Source: Bacillota bacterium
Lineage (GTDB): Bacteria; Bacillota; Bacilli; Paenibacillales; Paenibacillaceae
Length of the DNA: 10,013 bases
Assembly: GCA_023418755.1 (NCBI GenBank)
Contig: JAEZZE010000235.1
Span: forward strand, 1-10,013
Direction: 5' to 3'
This document shows, one piece after another, positions 1 through 6,511 of this stretch; positions within the stretch are counted from its first letter, which is position 1; the number at the start of each line of letters is the position of its first letter. A model generated the notes under the pieces. It was not told the DNA's origin, searched no databases, and saw nothing but the letters and a program-made list of their open reading frames with translations. The position numbers and the translations under genes were made by a program.

Positions 1-387
1 GATCTGAACCGCGTCCTATTTTTGCAATCTCAGGGATACGTTGTTTTTTTGATTTCGCTGGACGAACTGAAGGAAAATTCGCCGTTTATCCTGTCCATGC
101 TCCGACATTCGCTTGCTCCTTACTTAGCGGCGGCAGTACAGGAACCTCGACCCAAACCGGAGTTTGGGAAAATCGAACGACAATTAATGCGTCATGCCCT
201 GTTGCACCATCGCATCGTTCGTCCTGTCGCAGCCGCCAAGGAGCTTGAACTTCACAAGCAAACTGTCATCAAACATTGCCGCAAGCTGGTTGAGAAAGGG
301 AGGCTTCGAGCCATTCAGACAGGTTCGACGGGGAAAGTCTATCATTACGAGTATATGGGAACGGCGCAGAGTCCGGATTTGCTTTAA
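1..387 (+). CDS. C-terminal part of a hypothetical protein with a winged-helix-like tail (5' truncated)
   Basis: The reading frame is open from the first base and ends with TAA at 385-387, giving 128 visible residues. The true start lies upstream of the window, so the TTG at 22 is probably an internal codon. Residues 5-45 are mixed hydrophobic and helical (LFLQSQGYVVFLISLDEL and following). Residues 46-57 form a proline- and charge-rich linker. Residues about 58-118 look like a helix-turn-helix with a following wing: HRIVRPVAAAKELELHK, then QTVIKHCRKLVEKGRL, then a short strand pair ending GKVYHYEYMG. That suggests DNA binding, but I do not recognise the family and assign no function. No clear terminator follows the stop, and the next gene has its own promoter signal at 454-462. 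Confidence 0.6.
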   Translation, partial: DLNRVLFLQSQGYVVFLISLDELKENSPFILSMLRHSLAPYLAAAVQEPRPKPEFGKIERQLMRHALLHHRIVRPVAAAKELELHKQTVIKHCRKLVEKGRLRAIQTGSTGKVYHYEYMGTAQSPDLL

Positions 388-453
388 GCTGACCGAGCAT
401 GTGTGCGTGCGGCCTAGAGTCGCCGGCGGAGGAATTTATTCGCGCCGCGGACA

Positions 454-462
454 TGCTATAAT
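454..462 (+). promoter_or_regulatory. Extended -10 promoter for the alkC-FUSC unit
   Basis: TGCTATAAT at 454-462 is a perfect TGnTATAAT extended -10 element, 27 bases before the ATG at 490. No good -35 hexamer lies 16-18 bases upstream (the region reads AATTTAT), which is typical of extended -10 promoters. Transcription would begin near 469. The ribosome binding site GGAGGAG follows at 477-483. Confidence 0.6.
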
Positions 463-489
463 GGATTTATTTAGCTGGAGGAGTCCACA

Positions 490-1602
490 ATGGCGGAGCC
501 GCTTAAGGCCATCTATAACGCCTCGTTCTTGAAGGCGTTCGGAGATAAAGTCAAGCAAGCTTACGGAAAATTCGAAGTCGACAGGTTTCTCGCTCTCGTT
601 CTTGACGAGGGGTGGGAAGGACTGGAGCTCAAGCAGAGAATGCGCAGAATTACGGAGAGCCTGCGTCTGACGCTGCCCGCCGATTACGGCCGGGCGCTCG
701 GCGTGCTGGAGGCGATCGCGGACGAGTGCCGGGGCTTCCCCTATTTGTTTTTTCCCGACTTCGTCGAAAAGTACGGGTTGGGCGATTGGGAGAGGTCGGT
801 GCGAGCTTTGGAGAAATTCACCTCCGGCTCCAGCGCCGAATTCGCCGTGCGTCCGTTCATCAAGCTGGACCAGGAGCGAATGATGGCGCAAATGCTGGAA
901 TGGAGCGGGCATCTCGACGAGCATGTGCGGAGGCTTGCCAGCGAGGGCTGCCGCCCCCGCCTGCCCTGGGGAGAGGCGCTTGGCGCGCTGAAGCGGGACC
1001 CGGCCCCGATTCTGCCGATCCTGGAACGGCTGAAGGCGGATCCGTCGGAATACGTCAGACGCAGCGTGGCGAATAACCTGAACGACATTTCGAAAGACCA
1101 TCCCCGGGCGGTGCTGGACATCGCGAAAGCTTGGCAGGGCATCGGGGAAGGAACGAATTGGATTATACGCCATGCGTGCAGAGGACTTCTCAAAGCCGCC
1201 CATCCCGAGGCGATGGCGTTGTTCGGACTCGCTCCTTGCGAAGACGTCGAGGTGCAAGAGTGGGAAGTGCATCCCGCCGAGCTCTCGATCGGGGAAGCGG
1301 TCGAGTTCAGGTACGGCCTCCTCGTCCCCGCCGGAGACGAGGTCAAGCTGAGGATCGAATTGGCCGTGTACTTTCCCCGATCGAACGGCAAGCTGTACCG
1401 CAAGCTGTTTAAGCTCAGCGAGAAGATCGTTGCGGGGGGGACGCGCGTCCAAGGAGGGAGGGGCTTCTCCTTCGCGGACTTGTCCACCCGCCGCCATTAT
1501 CCGGGCGTGCACCGGATGGCGCTCGTCGTGAACGGCCGGGAAGTGGCGGAAGCCCGCGTGGAATTGTCCGAGCCTTCCCGGCAGGGAGGGGCGCAGGCAT
1601 GA
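490..1602 (+). CDS. alkC: AlkC-type DNA alkylation-repair glycosylase
   Basis: This 370-aa cytosolic protein belongs to the AlkC branch of the ALK/HEAT-like-repeat DNA glycosylases (B. subtilis YhaZ is a relative). The family removes N3- and N7-alkylated purines without flipping the base out. Residues 1-250 are all-helical repeats. Recognisable family signatures are LEKFTSGSSAEFAVRPF (107-123), EGCRPRLPWG (152-161) and the HEAT-type YVRRSVANNLNDISKDHP (188-205), followed by HACRGLLKAAHPEAM (228-242). Residues about 251-360 are strand-rich (KLFKLSEK, HRMALVVNGRE) and fit the Ig-like C-terminal domain known in part of the AlkC family. The start is ATG 490, six bases after GGAGGAG (477-483). The stop overlaps the next start as ATGA at 1599-1602, so the two genes are probably translationally coupled. 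No Ada-type regulator is visible nearby. Confidence 0.9.
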   Translation: MAEPLKAIYNASFLKAFGDKVKQAYGKFEVDRFLALVLDEGWEGLELKQRMRRITESLRLTLPADYGRALGVLEAIADECRGFPYLFFPDFVEKYGLGDWERSVRALEKFTSGSSAEFAVRPFIKLDQERMMAQMLEWSGHLDEHVRRLASEGCRPRLPWGEALGALKRDPAPILPILERLKADPSEYVRRSVANNLNDISKDHPRAVLDIAKAWQGIGEGTNWIIRHACRGLLKAAHPEAMALFGLAPCEDVEVQEWEVHPAELSIGEAVEFRYGLLVPAGDEVKLRIELAVYFPRSNGKLYRKLFKLSEKIVAGGTRVQGGRGFSFADLSTRRHYPGVHRMALVVNGREVAEARVELSEPSRQGGAQA

Positions 1603-2675
1603 CGATCGGCGCCCGCGTGCTGAAGACCGGACTTGCCGTCGCGATCGCCCTGTGGGTCGGCCAATTGATCGGTCTCGAATCCCCGCTTATCGCGGCCATC
1701 GCTTCGATTTTCACGATCCAGCCTTCGATCTACCGCTCTTGGATGCAGATGCTTGATCAGGTACAGAGCAACGTACTCGGCGCCGTCATCGCGATCGGCG
1801 CCGTATGGCTGGTCGGCAACGCTCCGATTCTTGTCGGGCTCGTCTGCATCGGCGTCATTCTCATCTGCATCCGCTTGAAGGCCGAGGACACGATCGCGTT
1901 GACTCTGGTTACCGTCGTCGTCATCATGGAAACCCAGGGTCAAGGCTGGATGGTGGCCTGGGATCGGCTGGCCGCCATCCTGACGGGGATGGTGTCGGCG
2001 TTCGCGGTGAACGTCGCCGTCGCCCCGCCCCGACATCGGATGCGTTTCGTGAAGCACGTCGAGGATACGCAAGCGCTGCTGTCCCGGCTGCTTCGCACGG
2101 TCATCTCCAACGAACTGAAGGAGAACGTCTACCGGAAGGAACAGAGCGAGCTGCGCACGAAGATCCGCAAGCTGGAGGACCACTACGATATGTTCGCCGA
2201 GGAGCGGGTGTGGCGGAAGCAGCCGAGGCTTCAACGCGCCCGGCTGCTCGTCGTGTACAAAGGAATGCTCGCCGCCCTGGAGAGGGGCTATGCGCTGATC
2301 GAAGCGGTAGAGGAGCAGTACTGGTCCGTCGAGACGCCGAAATCCTGGAATCGGCTCATCGATCGCGAGATCGAAGCGCTGTGCGGCTACCACGAGCAAT
2401 TGCTCTGGAAATGGGAAGGGAAGATGAAGACCGGCGCCGTCTCGGCCGCGCCGCCTCCCGAAGCTTCGATGCTGCTGATCGACCTGATCGACGAGCGGGA
2501 GAAGGATCAGGCGGCCCGCTCCCGGATGCTGGTCATTACGGGAGCGTTGTACAATTACGAAGAGCGGCTTCGGCGGCTGGACAAGCTGATGGATCAGTGG
2601 TTCCAACGCGAGTCCGGGGCCGATGCGGAAGGCGTGGAACGGGAGAGCCCGCTGTTCTCCCGATTCATCGAATAG
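1599..2675 (+). CDS. Aromatic acid exporter family (ArAE/FUSC, DUF939) membrane protein
   Basis: This 358-aa protein has a membrane half followed by a soluble helical half. Residues 1-145 contain about four to six hydrophobic segments: VLKTGLAVAIALWVGQLIGL, PLIAAIASIFTIQPS, VLGAVIAIGAVWLVG, ILVGLVCIGVILICI, IALTLVTVVVIM and LAAILTGMVSAFAVNVAV. The first of these, and the IQPSIYRSW stretch, resemble the ArAE_1 family. Residues about 150-345 are charged, with long helices and coiled-coil character, as in the ArAE C-terminal cytoplasmic domain. The family includes efflux pumps for aromatic carboxylic acids, but most Gram-positive members have no known substrate. The start ATG overlaps the alkC stop (ATGA), and the ribosome binding site GGGAGGGG is at 1584-1591, inside alkC. 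A strong terminator follows the stop at once. A link to alkylation repair is possible but unproven. Confidence 0.85.
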   Translation: MTIGARVLKTGLAVAIALWVGQLIGLESPLIAAIASIFTIQPSIYRSWMQMLDQVQSNVLGAVIAIGAVWLVGNAPILVGLVCIGVILICIRLKAEDTIALTLVTVVVIMETQGQGWMVAWDRLAAILTGMVSAFAVNVAVAPPRHRMRFVKHVEDTQALLSRLLRTVISNELKENVYRKEQSELRTKIRKLEDHYDMFAEERVWRKQPRLQRARLLVVYKGMLAALERGYALIEAVEEQYWSVETPKSWNRLIDREIEALCGYHEQLLWKWEGKMKTGAVSAAPPPEASMLLIDLIDEREKDQAARSRMLVITGALYNYEERLRRLDKLMDQWFQRESGADAEGVERESPLFSRFIE

Positions 2676-2679
2676 CTTG

Positions 2680-2736
2680 AAACCCAAAGCCCGACCGGCG
2701 ATATTCGCAATCGGTCGGGCTTTGGGTTTATTTTTT
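2680..2736 (+). terminator. Strong intrinsic terminator shared by convergent genes
   Basis: An 18-bp uninterrupted stem pairs 2680-2697 (AAACCCAAAGCCCGACCG) with 2712-2729, enclosing a 14-base loop that can itself form a small GCG/CGC hairpin (2698-2708). An ATTTTTTCCCC tract follows on the + strand. It ends the alkC-FUSC transcript. The stem begins five bases after the FUSC stop and includes part of the stop codon of the opposing 92-aa gene (2728-2730). It may also slow minus-strand polymerase, but the minus-strand 3' side has only a short T run. Confidence 0.9.
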
Positions 2737-3006
2737 CCCCGGAGCGATTTGGCGGCGGGGATGATCGATTTTGCCGATCTTGTCCGTATCGTTCTCCTTG
2801 GGAACGAGACGAGGATCGGTTCGGCCTTCGTGATGATTATCGAAGGCGAACTCGGTCAGCGTCCACTCCGTCTCCCCGAGGATAAGATCGGAAGGAAACG
2901 CGTCCCCCCGGTTCAGCTTTCGCTCTTGTCCGGCCTCGTTCTCGTAGATTCCGTCCACTTCGACCTTCTCGCCGGACATCGGGTCCATTCTTTTCGATTC
3001 GCTCAT
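2728..3006 (-). CDS. 92-aa hydrophilic conserved-type hypothetical protein
   Basis: This is a small acidic, charged protein with no signal peptide or membrane segment. The ATG at 3006-3004 lies eight bases after GAGGGGG (complement of 3015-3021), which itself overlaps the stop codon of the upstream 47-aa gene. The middle part (SGEKVEVDGIYENEAG, then LNRGDAFPSDL, then TEWTLTEFAFDN) reads like a compact all-beta fold. The tail (HHEGRTDPRLVPKENDTDKI) is polar and probably flexible. The GIYENEAG and GDAFP pattern faintly recalls the small Bacillus YjzC proteins, but I would not assign it to that family from sequence alone. The gene converges on FUSC and ends inside the shared terminator stem. The function is unknown. 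Confidence 0.75.
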   Translation of the reverse strand: MSESKRMDPMSGEKVEVDGIYENEAGQERKLNRGDAFPSDLILGETEWTLTEFAFDNHHEGRTDPRLVPKENDTDKIGKIDHPRRQIAPGKK

Positions 3007-3019
3007 CGCTCGCGCCCCC

Positions 3020-3163
3020 TCACAATCCGTGCTTCGGAACGGCGGCTCTGTCGGCTTGGGACTGCAATCGCTTGGCCGCTTCCTTGCCCGCCCCGGTTCG
3101 ATCCGCCGCCGATTGGGCCTTGCTGGCCGCTTGCTGTTTGTCGGAAGGTTGTTCGCCGGACAT
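3020..3163 (-). CDS. 47-aa alanine/lysine/glutamine-rich small protein
   Basis: A short gene with a textbook ribosome binding site: AAGGAGG (complement of 3171-3177) stands seven bases before the ATG at 3163-3161. An in-frame ATG six bases further upstream is too close to the site. The product starts MSGEQPSDKQQAASKAQSAA and ends PKHGL. It is very hydrophilic, has no cysteine, tryptophan or aromatic residue, and is probably helical or disordered, like many small stress or spore-associated proteins of Bacillales; that likeness is only in composition. Its TGA (3022-3020) overlaps the ribosome binding site of the 92-aa gene, 13 bases before that start. The two are very likely co-transcribed and translationally coupled, which supports this ORF being real. 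The function is unknown. Confidence 0.65.
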   Translation of the reverse strand: MSGEQPSDKQQAASKAQSAADRTGAGKEAAKRLQSQADRAAVPKHGL

Positions 3164-3192
3164 GACCATTCCTCCTTAATGACGTTCGAAAT

Positions 3193-3217
3193 GCCCGCTT
3201 AGGATTCCACGGCGGGC
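3193..3217 (-). terminator. Weak hairpin downstream of the VTT-domain gene
   Basis: On the minus strand GCCCGC (3212-3217) can pair with GCGGGC (3193-3198) across a 13-base loop, followed by ATTTCG. It lies between the stop of the VTT-domain gene (3267) and the ribosome binding site of the 47-aa gene (3171-3177). The stem is only 6 bp and the T run is poor, so it may be a weak terminator, and read-through into the small gene pair is possible. Confidence 0.3.
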
Positions 3218-3266
3218 GAGGGGTTATGCTTGATGGGAAGATTCATGGGGAAGGATGCCGGAGAAG

Positions 3267-3833
3267 TCAGCGATATTGGTTTTCCAGCTTGCGTCCGCCA
3301 AGCCAGAGCAGAGCGATTACGGAGACGGCAAAGACGATGCGCCACGGGTGATCGACCATCGCCTGCAAATCGTGGCCCAGGAAGCTTAACGTGAAGATCA
3401 TGACGGCCTTGCCCATTCCCATCGCGATCAGAAAGGTGTGCAAAGGCATTCGCGACATCCCGGAGGCGATATTCACGATCACGGAGGGCGAGAACGGAAA
3501 GCAGGCGAGCAAGAAGATCGGGGTAAAACCTTTGCGCTCGACGTATCCGAAGAACCTCTCCGATCTCGGAAATCTTGCGCGGATCCGGTCTCCGTAACGA
3601 TTGCCGAATCGCCGGGCGAGCGAGAAGACGAGCAAGGAACCCGAAACGACTCCGATCCAGGAGTACAGAAAACCGAGCCACATCCCGTAAGCGGCCGCAT
3701 TGGCGACGACGAAAACGACCAGCGGCAAAACGGGGAGAAGCGCTTCGAGAAAAGGGAGCAAGATGCCGGGCAGCGGTCCGAATTGCGAGTAGCGGTGCAG
3801 CAGCTCCTTGATTTCTTCGAGATTGAAATCCAT
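3267..3833 (-). CDS. TVP38/TMEM64 family (VTT/DedA-like) membrane protein
   Basis: This is a 188-aa integral membrane protein of the VTT superfamily. Signatures are a short N-terminal amphipathic region, LLPFLEALLPVLPLVVF (25-41, with the E and paired prolines of the first re-entrant loop), a glycine-rich segment GVVSGSLLVFSLARRFG (61-77), and FPFSPSVIVNIASGMS (112-127), the second re-entrant loop with its P-x-x-P and N-x-x-x-G pattern. Hydrophobic helices follow at about 131-152 and 164-180. Length fits the family (about 180-220 aa). VTT proteins such as TMEM41B and several DedA proteins move lipids between membrane leaflets; the substrate here is unknown. The start ATG is preceded by GGAG with eight bases spacing. 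It lies 40 bases downstream of the MFS gene on the same strand and is probably the last gene of that operon. Confidence 0.88.
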   Translation of the reverse strand: MDFNLEEIKELLHRYSQFGPLPGILLPFLEALLPVLPLVVFVVANAAAYGMWLGFLYSWIGVVSGSLLVFSLARRFGNRYGDRIRARFPRSERFFGYVERKGFTPIFLLACFPFSPSVIVNIASGMSRMPLHTFLIAMGMGKAVMIFTLSFLGHDLQAMVDHPWRIVFAVSVIALLWLGGRKLENQYR

Positions 3834-3873
3834 TGAAATAACTCCATTCGACTCGTCCGGCGGACTTGGATGG

Positions 3874-5076
3874 TTACGCCTCCTTCGCGGCGGACGGCGA
3901 CGATTCGCCCCTGAACAGCCTGAAGGGGAAGAAAACGTAAAAGGCGCTGATCACGATAAACAGCAGTCCGGCAAGGCCGATCACCGAGGCTTCGCTGTAC
4001 CGGGTCGCGATCAGCCCTCCGACGACCGGTCCGATCATGCCGCCGATGCCTTCCACCGTGGAAAACACGCCCCATCCCAGCCCTTGCTGGCCCGGGGGAA
4101 CATAAGCGGCCAGCAACGCGTTCCAGGCGGGAAGAACGGCAGCGTAGGAAACGCCGAGCACGAAAGCCCAGAACAAGGCCAGTCCGAGCGGAGGATGCAA
4201 AGTAAGGGCGAACAGCACGAGGCCGAACGCCAGAAAACCGACGATCAGAAACCACTTTTTGCCGAAAGCGTCGGACAGCTTGCCCATCGGGATGAGCCCG
4301 ATGACCGTGCAGCCTCCGCCGATCATCAACAAGATCGAATAATGGGTCGCCGTCATATCGAGCGCGTTGACCGCGAAGCTCGGAAGAATAGGCAACAGCA
4401 TGCCCGCTCCGAGCGTCTGCAGCACCATGCCCGGCAGCAGCAGCTTCATCTCGCGCAGACGCGTGCCGAGGATGGACAGCTGTTTGCGGAACGGCACGAT
4501 GTCGATATGGACGCTTCTCCCTCCTTTGATCAGCAGGGAAAGAAGCCACGCCGCCAACGAGACGCCGACCATGACCCAATAGCTGAGCCGAAGGTCGTAA
4601 TCCAGCACCAGGTTGATGATGACCGGGCCGCTGCCGAGGCCGACCAGCCATACGGTATACAGAAACCCCATCTGCGTGGCTCGTTGCTCCTCCTTGATCT
4701 TCGTCAGGCAGACGATCCACACCGGCGAGATGCCGATTCCGTACAAGGCCGCGGCCGTAATGAACGCCCAGGGAATATCCGCGAATTGCATCGTCGCGAT
4801 TCCGATCAGGGAGAAGAGCGAACCGACGCTGACGACCGTGCGAACGGACATGCGGTCCAACAAATATCCGATTGCCAGCTTCAGTCCGGTATCCGTGAAA
4901 TAATGGGCGGTAATGGCCGCCCCGATCACGTCGAGATTAAGTCCCAGAGCCTTGTCCCCGTAGATTGGAAGGAAGCTGATCAGCGCCGCTCCCCTGACGA
5001 ATTCGATCAAGAACAGAATAATCAGGTAGAGGGGCATTTCCGTGCGCAGCAGAGATTTAAGGGATGACTTGCTCAC
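3874..5076 (-). CDS. ltaA: LtaA-like MFS transporter, probable glycolipid flippase
   Basis: This is a 400-aa MFS protein with about 12 membrane helices. As recalled, it resembles S. aureus LtaA, the proton-driven flippase for the diglucosyl-diacylglycerol anchor of lipoteichoic acid, along its whole length. Examples are LIILFLIEFVRGA (18-30), GISPVWIVCL (115-124), LLPGMVLQTLGAGMLLPILP, VLPAWNALLA and WGVFSTVEGIGGMIGP. Residues matching those reported as important in LtaA are present: E25 and R28 in helix 1, D62, W120 and W143. The helix 2-3 loop reads GYLLDRMSVR, the general MFS motif A form. The start is GTG at 5076-5074, with AGGAG eight bases upstream (within 5085-5091). The gene starts 20 bp inside the UgtP-like gene, indicating coupling. 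That neighbour supports the flippase role; a drug exporter is the alternative. Confidence 0.82.
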   Translation of the reverse strand: MSKSSLKSLLRTEMPLYLIILFLIEFVRGAALISFLPIYGDKALGLNLDVIGAAITAHYFTDTGLKLAIGYLLDRMSVRTVVSVGSLFSLIGIATMQFADIPWAFITAAALYGIGISPVWIVCLTKIKEEQRATQMGFLYTVWLVGLGSGPVIINLVLDYDLRLSYWVMVGVSLAAWLLSLLIKGGRSVHIDIVPFRKQLSILGTRLREMKLLLPGMVLQTLGAGMLLPILPSFAVNALDMTATHYSILLMIGGGCTVIGLIPMGKLSDAFGKKWFLIVGFLAFGLVLFALTLHPPLGLALFWAFVLGVSYAAVLPAWNALLAAYVPPGQQGLGWGVFSTVEGIGGMIGPVVGGLIATRYSEASVIGLAGLLFIVISAFYVFFPFRLFRGESSPSAAKEA

Positions 5077-6268
5077 ATCTAGCTCTCCTTTGCATCTCCG
5101 GCGAAGCCGGAACTCGGGACGGATCGTCCCGGTGCGGAAACTTTCCGTTGTCGATGGCGGGAACTACTTCCATTATATTCAATTGCCGGACAATATCCAA
5201 GGCGATCGTATCCGCGGCGTCCGGTTTTCGCAGCGAATAGATCGCTTGCAGCATCTGTTCGCGAAGCCGGGGCTTCTCGAGACGATCCGCGATAGCTTGC
5301 GTCAATTGGCCGATTGATCCGCATACGACGGCGGCTCCTTTGTTTTCCAAATATCGGGCGTTATTGTATTCCTGTCCCGGCACGGGACGATAGAGAAAAA
5401 TCGGCAGACCTGCGGCGATCGCCTCCGACAACGTCAACCCGCCCGGTTTGGTCACGATGCAGGAGGCGATCGCCATCCAATCCTGCATTCGCTCCACGTA
5501 GCCGAGAATCGTCGCGCGGGGATCGTCTCCGAGCTGCTCCTCGAGCGATTGGCGAAGCGCCCGGTTGCGGCCGCATATGACGACGACCCGCGCGCCGCAG
5601 CGCCGGGACAGGCTTCGGCAAAGCTCCGCCGCGCGGGCCGGAGCCATTCCGGCGTTCGCCATGACCAGAATGGTCGCTTTTCCGACGAGGGTGCCCGTTC
5701 CGGACTTTGCCGACTGGAACTCGGAACGAATCGGAATGCCCGTCGCGGCTATCCGCCCCTGGTCGATCCCCAGTTCGCAGAGCTGCCGGAGCATGTCGTC
5801 CGTCGCGACGTAATACTTGTCGGTGTCCGGGTGCACCCAGCGCAAATGCAGGTCGAAATCGGTAATGACGTTAAACATCGGGATTTTTCGGCGTATTCGA
5901 TGCATGACTTGCGAGCAGGCCAGCGTAGGAAACGTATGGACGATGGCGTCCGGCCGTTCGCTCTCCACCATTTTAAGCAATGCGGGCACTCCGAACGAAT
6001 GCAGCCACGAAGCCAGCAGGGAGTCCGGCTTCATCGTTTTCGTGCGTTGGTATACCCAGCCGTAAGCCTGGGGCAGCACGGTATAGCTCTTGTGGTAGAC
6101 GAAACGGCTGACCCCGTTGATCAGGGGATGCGATTCCTCCAGCAGATCGACGAGCTTGACCTCGACGCGTCCGAGCTTGGCGAAGCTCTGTCGGAGCGCG
6201 GAAGCCGCCTGCCAGTGCCCTTCCCCGAAACGGGCGTACAAAATGAAGATTTTGAGCGGGTTATCCAC
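5057..6268 (-). CDS. ugtP: UgtP/YpfP-like diacylglycerol glucosyltransferase
   Basis: This GT28-type (MGDG-synthase-like) enzyme transfers glucose from UDP-glucose to diacylglycerol at the inner membrane face, giving membrane glycolipids and the anchor for lipoteichoic acid. From the chosen start it has 403 aa (B. subtilis UgtP about 382). Visible are LKIFILYARFGEGHWQAA (5-22, the N-terminal lipid/acceptor loop with G-x-GH), VITDFDLHLRWVHP (134-147), KYYVATD (151-157), TGIPIRSEF (177-185), and the nucleotide-sugar site TKPGGLTLSEA (273-283) with YRPVPGQEYNNA (293-304). The GTG at 6268-6266 is preferred because GAGGTG (complement of 6277-6282) stands eight bases before it and the protein then begins at the conserved core. 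ATG 6286 is possible but has no good site. The C-terminal 35 residues are polar and extra. The gene overlaps the ltaA-like gene by 20 bp. Confidence 0.88.
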   Translation of the reverse strand: MDNPLKIFILYARFGEGHWQAASALRQSFAKLGRVEVKLVDLLEESHPLINGVSRFVYHKSYTVLPQAYGWVYQRTKTMKPDSLLASWLHSFGVPALLKMVESERPDAIVHTFPTLACSQVMHRIRRKIPMFNVITDFDLHLRWVHPDTDKYYVATDDMLRQLCELGIDQGRIAATGIPIRSEFQSAKSGTGTLVGKATILVMANAGMAPARAAELCRSLSRRCGARVVVICGRNRALRQSLEEQLGDDPRATILGYVERMQDWMAIASCIVTKPGGLTLSEAIAAGLPIFLYRPVPGQEYNNARYLENKGAAVVCGSIGQLTQAIADRLEKPRLREQMLQAIYSLRKPDAADTIALDIVRQLNIMEVVPAIDNGKFPHRDDPSRVPASPEMQRRARCEQVIP

Positions 6269-6343
6269 GGTGCTCGCACCTCGCATTGTCTGGTTAGTCG
6301 AAACGATCGTTCTCCCTCCACTGTACCCCCGAAGTGTAAATCC

Positions 6344-6372
6344 GGGATAAAGCTTCGGAGAAGGCACGTCAA
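6344..6372 (-). promoter_or_regulatory. Candidate promoter of the glycolipid operon
   Basis: On the minus strand TTGACG (complement of 6367-6372) and TATCCC (complement of 6344-6349) are separated by exactly 17 bases. The -35 is good and the -10 poor. It would give a leader of about 70 bases before the GTG at 6268. The 139 bases between it and the ilvA stop contain no gene, and I see no convincing terminator for ilvA there. Confidence 0.35.
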
Positions 6373-6511
6373 AACTGTTGAAAACCCGTACTTATTATTT
6401 TGGGCGAACGGGGCTTTCGTTATGCGGCGCGGCGCGAAAAATCGGGAATTCTCGGCGCGGCCTTTCACCAGACAATGCGAAGCGAATCAAACGAGCTGCG
6501 GGCGCGTAGTT

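Noticed and set aside
436..2687. Long minus-strand frames (358 and 396 aa) opposite alkC and the FUSC gene
   Set aside because: They are antisense shadows of well-recognised genes in GC-rich codons, rich in R, P, H and Q, with no ribosome binding sites or recognisable domains.
3479..4720. A 413-aa minus-strand frame spanning parts of the MFS and VTT-domain genes
   Set aside because: It is an arginine-rich out-of-frame shadow of both genes; the real frames carry all family motifs.
3808..5067. A 419-aa plus-strand frame opposite the MFS gene
   Set aside because: The composition is extremely polar (Q, R, D, H), typical of the antisense of a membrane protein, and the real LtaA-like gene is on the minus strand.
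6373..6511. Possible ilvA terminator in the gap to the glycolipid operon
   Set aside because: Only short GC-rich or 4-bp pairings were found, with no stem followed by a T run on the minus strand.
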